Positions 11,987-16,991 of a stretch of DNA of 16,991 nucleotides are shown here, in pieces (within the stretch, counting starts at the first letter, position 1; each line of letters opens with the position of its first letter). The stretch comes from JAFNGF01 sp964567045 (GTDB taxonomy: Bacteria; Planctomycetota; Phycisphaerae; Sedimentisphaerales; Anaerobacaceae): NCBI GenBank assembly GCA_964567045.1, contig CAZMLE010000078.1, positions 1-16,991 on the forward strand, written 5' to 3'. The notes under the pieces were generated by a model, which was not told where the DNA came from, ran no database searches, and worked only from the letters and a program-made list of their open reading frames with translations. Made by a program: the position numbers and the translations under genes.

Positions 11987-13219
11987 ATGAAGGCGGAAGG
12001 GAAGCGGGCAAAAGGTATGACGCGTCGTGGCTTTATGTCCGGAGCGGGGGCGGCAGGAGTCTGCTTTACGATTATGAAACCTGCTTTAGTCAAAGCAGCG
12101 CAGGCGAACTCTCGCGTCGGGGCTGGCTGCATCGGTCTGGGCGGTCGCGGGCAAATGATTGCCCGTATGTTACAGCAGCACGGAGGTTATCAGATCACTG
12201 CAGTGGCAGATTATTTTGCTGGCGTGGCCGAAACCGCCGGTGAGCAATTCAAGGTTGCCAAAGGCCGGCGTTTTTCCGGACTATCAGGCTATAAACAACT
12301 GGTCGCCAGCAAGGTGGATGCGGTATTTTTAGAGACGCCGCCTTATTGTTTTCCGGAACACGTTGAAGCTGCCGTGGGGGCAGGCTGCCATGTGTACATC
12401 GCCAAACCGTTGGGCTGCGATGTGCCGGGCTGTTTGCGGATCGCCAGGATGGGCCGCAAGGCCGCAGCAGAAAAGAAGGTCTTTCTGGTTGATTTTCAGA
12501 CTCGCACCGACCCGTTCTATATCGAAGCCATCAGGCAGGTGCACCAGGGCTTGATCGGCAAGATTGGGATGCTGAGCTGCGAATACAATGACGAAAGCTT
12601 CCCCGACCCTCCCAAGACAGGAACTATCGAAAGCCGATTGCAGAATCTAATTTGGGTTAATGACGAGGAGCTGGGCGGCAGTTACCTGGTTAATGCCGGC
12701 ATTCACGCTATCGATGTCGCTTTATGGATTGCTGGCGGTCCGCCGATCAGTGCCATGGGCAGTTCCCGCATCGCAAGGAATGGGCCGCACGGTGATTCGC
12801 ACGACGTTTATTCTGTCACTTACGAGTTTGCCGATGGGCTCATTTTGAACCATCGGGGCGAGCACCTGAAGAATCGGTCGGAATTTCGTTGCGAGTGTTT
12901 TGCCCAAGGCCAGGACGGCTACATGGAAACAGGTTATACCGGACGCGTTCATATCCTCGGAAATCGAGGTGGATACCGAGGAGGTGACGTTGTTGATCTG
13001 TATCCCCGCGGTGCCGAACGTAACATAGATACCTTCCACAAGAGCATCGTCAATGGCATTTACGACAACCCGACGGTTGAGCCGAGCGTGAACGCTACGC
13101 TGGCCACCATCCTGGGACGTGAGGCTGCCAAAAGAAACACAAAGCTCACCTGGGATGAGGTTATCCGAGAGAATAAGCAGCTCGAAGTGGACCTGAATGG
13201 CCTTCAATCCCCCATTTAG
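11987..13219 (+). CDS. Tat-exported Gfo/Idh/MocA family oxidoreductase
   Basis: 410 residues. A Tat signal MTRRGFMSGAGAAG begins at residue 11, so the start may be the ATG at 12017 instead of 11987; neither has a strong ribosome site. The Rossmann domain shows GCIGLGGRGQM (48-57), VADYF and DAVFLETPP. The catalytic-region motif reads VYIAKPLGCDV (136-146): Lys140 is kept, but the usual Glu of EKP is Ala. The second domain carries GGSYLVNAGIHAIDVALW (230-247), with the conserved Gly, His and Asp. Family enzymes oxidise or reduce sugars and glycosides using bound NAD(P). Export with cofactor fits the Tat signal. Together with the DUF1080 protein and the following glycosidase-like gene (106 bp downstream) it suggests glycoside oxidation outside the cytoplasm. 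It is only distantly like the pseudogene at 81-1514, so not a simple duplicate. Confidence 0.88.
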   Translation: MKAEGKRAKGMTRRGFMSGAGAAGVCFTIMKPALVKAAQANSRVGAGCIGLGGRGQMIARMLQQHGGYQITAVADYFAGVAETAGEQFKVAKGRRFSGLSGYKQLVASKVDAVFLETPPYCFPEHVEAAVGAGCHVYIAKPLGCDVPGCLRIARMGRKAAAEKKVFLVDFQTRTDPFYIEAIRQVHQGLIGKIGMLSCEYNDESFPDPPKTGTIESRLQNLIWVNDEELGGSYLVNAGIHAIDVALWIAGGPPISAMGSSRIARNGPHGDSHDVYSVTYEFADGLILNHRGEHLKNRSEFRCECFAQGQDGYMETGYTGRVHILGNRGGYRGGDVVDLYPRGAERNIDTFHKSIVNGIYDNPTVEPSVNATLATILGREAAKRNTKLTWDEVIRENKQLEVDLNGLQSPI

Positions 13220-13234
13220 CACGGGCAGCGAAGG

Positions 13235-13303
13235 TCGCTCGTCGCTCGTGACCCGTCGCCTGTGGCTCGTGACTCGAGCGACGGGCGACGAGAGACGAGA
13301 CAC
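13235..13303. repeat. GTGACCCGTCGC-type inverted tandem repeat family F, copy F2
   Basis: Left units such as TCGCTCGTCGCTCGTGACCC and right units such as GAGCGACGGGCGACGAGAGA are complementary, as in 1071-1128. This copy lies harmlessly in the 106-bp gap between the oxidoreductase and the next gene, just before the latter's ribosome site (GGAGA at 13316-13320). It may act as an mRNA spacer hairpin. Confidence 0.7.
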
Positions 13304-13325
13304 GTAATACCCAGCGGAGAAGAAT

Positions 13326-14921
13326 ATGAGCACGAGGTTAGCATGCGTATACGGATTACTGGCGGCACTTATCGGCGTCGCGGGTGGTACGGGGCTTGAG
13401 CCGATTGAAACCGTCGGGATAGATGCAAATCGGGCTATTGTCGTCAACCAGAAAGTATTCTTTCCCATTATGATCTGGCTGCAGGATCCGGCAAACTTTC
13501 CATCGGCTCGTGCGGCTGGAGTCAACACGGTGGCAGGATACTGGCGAGGATCCGGCCGGACCAAGGATGTAGTCGAATATTTGGAGCTGGTCCGAAAAGC
13601 CGGCTTCTACGGGGTGATGCCGTTTGACGAACGATTGAAAGCAAATCCGGCGCTGCTGGCGTACATCCATGACGACGAGCCAGATTTGCCATCTTCAAGA
13701 AGTGATGCCAACATCGTGCCCGGCGAGGGCCTGCGGATCAATGAAAAAACGCCGCTCTGGCAGATTTTTGACGGTGTCACCCATAGCTGGTCGGTCCTTG
13801 ACCCGCTGCAAGGGGCGGAGTTTACGCTGAGACTGAATCAGCCTGTTGAGGTGCACAGTCTGGCTATCTGGCTGACCATCTCCAAAGGCCTGGCCGTCGC
13901 CAAAGATGTTTCCTTCATAGCCGACGGCACTGAAATTGTGCGAAAAGCACTTGAAAACGAGACAGGTAGGCAGCAAGTTGACCTGCCAGCTCCAGCGCGG
14001 TTCAAGGAGCTTTGCTCCAGAGTCCATTCGACTTATCCGGGTGAGCAGGTCTGGGGCTCTATCGGTGAGATTGAGGGCTTCGACAAAAACGGCAACAATG
14101 TGCTGCTGTGCCCTGCCCGGCACGTTCCACGGAAATGGCCGGCTGAAACGCTGGAGCAATATCGTAGCATAAAGGCCAGGGACGCATCCCGCCCGGTCTT
14201 TATGACTGTTACGGGCTATTTTCTTCCGTTCTTCAAAAAGTGGTCCGAAGAAGAACGTGCAAGCCTTTATCCGCAGTATGTCGCGGCAGCCGACGTCGTT
14301 GGGTATGATATATATCCTATCTATGGCTGGAACAAGCCGGAATGGGTTCACCTTGTTCACGATGGCACCGCGGCGCTGAGTGATCTCGCAGGGCCCAGGC
14401 CCATTTACGCCTGGATTGAGACCTGCCGTGGCAGCCAGTGGACCGGCCCGCTGGAAGGGCAAAAAGCCGTGACGCCGGCTCACATTCGGGGCGAGGTCTG
14501 GATGGCCATCTGCCGTGGCGCGACTGCAATCGGATATTTCACCCACGTCTGGAAACCCGCGTACAGGCAGTTTGGTGTGCCGCCGGAAAACGTCGAGGCG
14601 ATGAAAGATATCAACGAGCAGATTACCCGCTTGGCGCCGGTCATCCTGTCTGAGCCAGCGAAGGTCAAGGTAAGCCTAACGTTCGACGATCAGCTCAATG
14701 GTGACATCATGGCTAAGAAGTCGGGTGGTTACACTTACCTTTTTGTAGTCAATTACGATTCACGACAGCGTGCCGATCGAGCTCGGATCGAGGTGGAGGG
14801 ACTCAAACCCGGTACGAGAGTTGAGGTTGTAAATGAAGACCGCACCCTCACAGCCAGCGGCGGTTCGTTTGCGGATGAGTTTGGCCCGCTGGGCGTGCAT
14901 ATCTACAGGATAAAGCAGTAG
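13326..14921 (+). CDS. Glycosidase-like TIM-barrel protein with inserted sandwich-like domain
   Basis: 531 residues, N-terminal signal MSTRLACVYGLLAALIGVAG. The first half-barrel covers about 28-125 (FFPIMIWLQDPANFPSARAA, GVNTVAGYW, LLAYIHDDEPDLP). An inserted domain of about 130-262 resembles a discoidin-type beta-sandwich (WQIFDGVTHSWSVLD, FTLRLNQPVEVHSLAIWL, GSIGEIEGFDKNG). The barrel resumes at about 263-440 (DASRPVFMTVTGYF, DVVGYDIYPIYGW, RPIYAWIETCRGSQWTG, HIRGEVWMAICRGATAIGYF). A small beta domain ends the protein. Glu118 of DDEPD and Glu365 of WIET sit at strand ends, where GH-A clan retaining enzymes carry acid/base and nucleophile; that is an inference. No numbered GH family can be given safely. 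Ribosome site GGAGA 6 nt before the ATG; probably co-transcribed with the upstream oxidoreductase. Confidence 0.75.
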   Translation: MSTRLACVYGLLAALIGVAGGTGLEPIETVGIDANRAIVVNQKVFFPIMIWLQDPANFPSARAAGVNTVAGYWRGSGRTKDVVEYLELVRKAGFYGVMPFDERLKANPALLAYIHDDEPDLPSSRSDANIVPGEGLRINEKTPLWQIFDGVTHSWSVLDPLQGAEFTLRLNQPVEVHSLAIWLTISKGLAVAKDVSFIADGTEIVRKALENETGRQQVDLPAPARFKELCSRVHSTYPGEQVWGSIGEIEGFDKNGNNVLLCPARHVPRKWPAETLEQYRSIKARDASRPVFMTVTGYFLPFFKKWSEEERASLYPQYVAAADVVGYDIYPIYGWNKPEWVHLVHDGTAALSDLAGPRPIYAWIETCRGSQWTGPLEGQKAVTPAHIRGEVWMAICRGATAIGYFTHVWKPAYRQFGVPPENVEAMKDINEQITRLAPVILSEPAKVKVSLTFDDQLNGDIMAKKSGGYTYLFVVNYDSRQRADRARIEVEGLKPGTRVEVVNEDRTLTASGGSFADEFGPLGVHIYRIKQ

Positions 14922-14942
14922 CAGGCCTTTTCTGGACGCCAA

Positions 14943-14983
14943 GCCGCCCACCGCGTCCCTCGTGCCTGCGTGGTCTCGGCGGC
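14943..14983. terminator. Strong hairpin between convergent genes
   Basis: GCCGCC (14943-14948) pairs with GGCGGC (14978-14983), with inner CCA..TGG and CGC..GCG pairs. It lies between the 3' ends of the glycosidase-like gene (+) and the 32-residue gene (-). There is no T run on either side, so a role in termination is only suggested by position. Confidence 0.35.
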
Positions 14984-15020
14984 TGCAAGAGATGCGTGCT
15001 CGACCGTTGAGCCGAGAGCA

Positions 15021-15119
15021 TCATGCTTTCTTCGATTTGGCCTTACTCTTGGTGCTTGTCTTGGCTTTTGCTGATTTTGCCGTCTTTTTGCCTGACTGGC
15101 ATCCACATGTCCTACACAT
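15021..15119 (-). CDS. 32-residue Cys/Lys-rich small protein
   Basis: Starts MCRTCGCQSGKKTAKSAKAK and continues as a Lys/Ala/Ser/Thr tail ending SKAKSKKA. Three cysteines in a CxxCxC cluster at residues 2-7 could bind metal; the tail resembles histone H1-like or nucleic-acid-binding basic tails. Support for a real gene: AAAGGT lies 6 nt before the ATG at 15119, and a promoter with perfect TTGACA lies 30-58 nt upstream. Stop TGA at 15021-15023. I recall short CxxCxC peptides with Lys-rich tails in bacterial genomes but know no function. Confidence 0.6.
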   Translation of the reverse strand: MCRTCGCQSGKKTAKSAKAKTSTKSKAKSKKA

Positions 15120-15148
15120 TTCTGCACCTTTCAAAAAGGGTATTGCTC

Positions 15149-15177
15149 TTTTTAGACTATCCAACAGATTCTGTCAA
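15149..15177 (-). promoter_or_regulatory. Promoter of the 32-residue gene
   Basis: On the minus strand a perfect TTGACA (15177-15172) and TAAAAA (15154-15149) are 17 bp apart. The predicted start near 15142 leaves a leader of about 23 nt with the ribosome site AAAGGT. Confidence 0.5.
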
Positions 15178-15292
15178 TGGCAATGCGCTTCCTACTACAG
15201 ACGCATATTAACCAGTGAACGAAAAAAGTCAATAAGGATCAGAGAGCCGGTGAATGAGTCACCGCATCATCAATCACCTTCTTTTTCAACCT

Positions 15293-15673
15293 TCAGGGTG
15301 TTGGACTCTGGCTGCGCATCAGATCAATGCTGGCCTGCTCGCAGGGTTTTAGAGAAAGCGGCTCGTCAAATTGAAGCGCAACGCGGCACAAGGAACGATT
15401 TACTTTTTCAACTCGGCAGACCCGGCCAGTGCGAGTGAAGCTGGTCATATCTGAGAACTCATTCGCTTCCAAGCGTGGTATGCTAAAGCGGGTGATCAGC
15501 CGTTGGCCCGCCTGGGGACAACTCTCGTGGACATCGCACGTAAAAGCCATGCCACCGCTGGAAACGTTGACCATCAAGCCCTGCGAAACCGTTTTGGCAA
15601 AGTCTTCGGCAAACCAGATAGGCCACTGATAGCGTAATCGTGGCTCTCTTCTGCACTCTCCGGTTTCATCCAT
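15293..15673 (-). CDS. PilZ domain protein (c-di-GMP receptor)
   Basis: 126 residues, essentially one PilZ domain. The two c-di-GMP binding motifs are present: RREPR at 8-12 (RxxxR) and NVSSGG at 36-41 ((D/N)xSxxG), followed by beta-strands such as GRVCRVEKVN and CRVALQF. I start it at the ATG at 15673, preceded by GGGAG at 8 nt; a GTG five codons upstream is also in frame. Stand-alone PilZ proteins bind cyclic di-GMP and control surface or motility functions through a partner not identifiable here. It is divergent from the prepilin-like gene (296 bp apart), which makes a link to pilus or surface output possible but unproven. Confidence 0.85.
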   Translation of the reverse strand: MDETGECRREPRLRYQWPIWFAEDFAKTVSQGLMVNVSSGGMAFTCDVHESCPQAGQRLITRFSIPRLEANEFSDMTSFTRTGRVCRVEKVNRSLCRVALQFDEPLSLKPCEQASIDLMRSQSPTP

Positions 15674-15815
15674 TATTGGTTCTCCCACACATTTTGCGCT
15701 TATAATGAAAAAATCGACAGATTTAAGGGTTTGCTTTAGCCATATTGGGCGGCGAAATTTTTTGAAAAAGCAGATTTCTGCTGACTCTGACGATCAAACG
15801 CGAAAAAGTTGCATT

Positions 15816-15851
15816 CACACTGTTGCATTTTGCAGCACTGTGTAGTATCAT
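15816..15851 (+). promoter_or_regulatory. Candidate promoter and overlapping inverted repeat before the prepilin gene
   Basis: TTGCAT (15823-15828) and TATCAT (15846-15851) are 17 bp apart. The region overlaps an imperfect inverted repeat, CACACTGTTGC (15816-15826) with GCAGCACTGTG (15832-15842), 9 of 11 pairs. An operator overlapping the -35 box would fit repression, but the -35 match is weak. The remainder of 15674-15969 holds nothing else I can name. Confidence 0.3.
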
Positions 15852-15969
15852 AAATATATCGTGGCATGCACGGCACCGCCAGATTGTGGGATACGTGATA
15901 GAACTGTTAGCTTCAGGGGGATTACAGACTTGGCTGCAAACAGTAGGCAGACATGTATGAGGCGAAGGT

Positions 15970-16767
15970 ATGAGTGATTACAAAGCAAGGCGCATTAAGA
16001 GAATGGCCCGGGGATTTACGTTGATAGAACTGTTGGTGGTCATCGCTATCATTGCCATATTGATGGCAATATTGATGCCTACTCTGCGGAGGGCCAAGGA
16101 ACAAGCACAAGAGATCAGCTGCAGATCAAACTTGAAGCAGGTGGGGCTCATTATCTACCTTTATCTGCAAGACAATGATTTTGCAATGGCTAACTGTCAT
16201 CAGTATGCTCCACACAGCGACACCAAGTGCAATGAGTACTACTGGCGCCATCCAGACGGCACTTTTTATAGACACGACGAGGATGACTCTTATTGGGGTG
16301 TGGCCTATAGAGATTACGTAAAGAACACAAAGGTTTTTGGCTGCCCAAGTTTCAAGAGTGCCGCTGAATTACTAGTAAGCACTAAACTGTATGGTTATGA
16401 TCCTAAGGTGTTTTACGACTCAGCGTTTGCTCTCAATGGCTGGCTGGACAGAGAAAAGACCACGAGCATACGAACTCCCGCAGAGGTTGTTTTATGTCAG
16501 GACCACATCGAGCCAAGGATTGAAAACGGTGTCAGCGATATGCTTTTTAATAGCGGTCCTGGCACGATGAATTTGACTCATTATCGAACAGGGGGTCGTC
16601 AGGATTGGTACAGGGCGATCTTTAGGCATAATATAAGATCCGGTGAAGCATTCAGAACAGGGGGAAGACTGAACATGTTGTGGCTGGACAACCATATCAG
16701 TATCATCCAAGAGACAACCGGCGATGATGTGCCTAAACGGTACTATGACCCGCTCGGTAAAAACTGA
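15970..16767 (+). CDS. Type IV prepilin / type II secretion pseudopilin-like protein
   Basis: 265 residues with a prepilin peptidase site: RMARG|FTLIELLVVIAIIAIL, cleavage after Gly15, Glu at position 5 of the mature helix. The hydrophobic helix is followed by RRAKEQAQEISCRSNLKQVGL, typical of the planctomycete prepilin-like (DUF1559-related) group, and a large variable domain. The C-terminal part has HNIRSG.. GRLNMLWLDNHISII, resembling the 'F(L/V)DGHV' end of that group with Asp-Asn instead of Asp-Gly. Such proteins are numerous in planctomycetes and form thin pili or secretion pseudopili. GAGG lies 7 nt before the ATG; an internal ATG at residue 12 would give the shorter leader MARG, also plausible. 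Confidence 0.82.
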   Translation: MSDYKARRIKRMARGFTLIELLVVIAIIAILMAILMPTLRRAKEQAQEISCRSNLKQVGLIIYLYLQDNDFAMANCHQYAPHSDTKCNEYYWRHPDGTFYRHDEDDSYWGVAYRDYVKNTKVFGCPSFKSAAELLVSTKLYGYDPKVFYDSAFALNGWLDREKTTSIRTPAEVVLCQDHIEPRIENGVSDMLFNSGPGTMNLTHYRTGGRQDWYRAIFRHNIRSGEAFRTGGRLNMLWLDNHISIIQETTGDDVPKRYYDPLGKN

Positions 16768-16824
16768 TTCGAATTGCTGCTGCGATCTCAGAAACCCTAT
16801 ACTTTTTTGTCCCATGGCTACAGT

Positions 16825-16972
16825 GCAGCCGAGATATTTTTGATACTAATGTAAGCCTGGTACTAAGAATCTAACGCACTATCGCCAAGGGGGCAGCTTG
16901 GCAAGATTCTATCCGGGCGTTTTTAGACATAATATGAATGTGGTGATTCAGACGGAATTGGACATTTCCTGA
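16825..16972 (+). pseudogene. Decayed 3' fragment of a prepilin-like paralogue
   Basis: Frame 16850-16972 reads CKPGTKNLTHYRQGG, then FYPGVFRHNMN, ending in TGA at 16970. It matches PGTMNLTHYRTGG and YRAIFRHNIR of the upstream prepilin gene (from about 16558). Similarity seems to continue left to about 16825 with in-frame stops (TGA 16841, TAA 16847) and a frameshift, and no start or pilin leader is found. It stops before the second half of the match. This is a remnant of a once larger paralogous gene. Confidence 0.6.
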
Positions 16973-16991
16973 GTTTGAATTAGTATGTGAA

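Noticed and set aside
12722..14546. Long minus-strand frames of about 280 codons (12722-13564 and 13695-14546)
   Set aside because: They are antisense to the oxidoreductase and glycosidase-like genes, which have clear family motifs and ribosome sites; the antisense products resemble nothing and cross the family F repeat.
14962..15438. 158-codon plus-strand frame
   Set aside because: It is antisense to the 32-residue gene and to the 3' end of the PilZ gene, which has both c-di-GMP motifs; no support of its own.
1..16991. tRNA, rRNA or tmRNA genes
   Set aside because: I looked for T-loop GGTTCRA-type words with acceptor pairing and conserved rRNA segments and found none that fold properly.

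Overview
The window looks like chromosomal DNA of a planctomycete, most likely of the Phycisphaerae/Sedimentisphaerales type. The pointers are a CotH/lamin-tail protein with a planctomycete-style dockerin pair, a VPAPGA-type PEP-CTERM protein, Tat-exported Gfo/Idh/MocA oxidoreductases, a DUF1080 (3-keto-disaccharide hydrolase family) protein and a prepilin with the FTLIELLVVIAIIAIL leader. Lineage and functions are recalled from family knowledge; nothing was searched.

Layout. 1-1514: an insertion-sequence-like end, then a Gfo/Idh/MocA oxidoreductase gene turned into a pseudogene by about ten short palindromic repeats. 1530-1661: a long inverted repeat between convergent genes. 1677-5885 (-): a very large secreted CotH-kinase/lamin-tail/dockerin protein whose mRNA leader carries a palindromic repeat. 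6192-8282 (+): a GH20-type beta-N-acetylhexosaminidase with repeats inserted in frame near its N-terminus. 8376-9053 (-): a PEP-CTERM surface protein with a possible internal Cys-Gln thioester. 9457-10800 (+): a double DUF1080 protein. 10820-11703: two small membrane proteins facing away from each other across a GC-rich structured intergenic stretch. 11987-14921 (+): an intact Tat-exported Gfo/Idh/MocA oxidoreductase followed by a glycosidase-like TIM-barrel protein with an inserted sandwich-like domain. 15021-15673 (-): a 32-residue Cys/Lys-rich peptide and a PilZ protein. 15970-16767 (+): a prepilin-like protein, followed by a decayed fragment of a paralogue.

The enzymes fit an extracytoplasmic glycan-breakdown locus: GH20 removes terminal HexNAc, Gfo/Idh/MocA enzymes and DUF1080 proteins belong to 3-keto-glycoside chemistry, and the TIM-barrel protein probably acts on another glycoside. 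The CotH, PEP-CTERM and pilin proteins are surface components. The genes are not one operon: strands alternate and several have their own recognisable promoter.

The most unusual content is the dispersed palindromic repeats, in at least six recurrent families (A-F). Copies of the same family differ by compensatory changes that keep the stems paired, so a folded RNA or single-stranded DNA form seems to be under selection. In the dead oxidoreductase gene every reading-frame change falls at a repeat, and the coding text between repeats is free of stops and other visible damage. At several sites the repeat seems to have replaced codons the family normally has. In the GH20 gene the repeats stay in frame and are translated.
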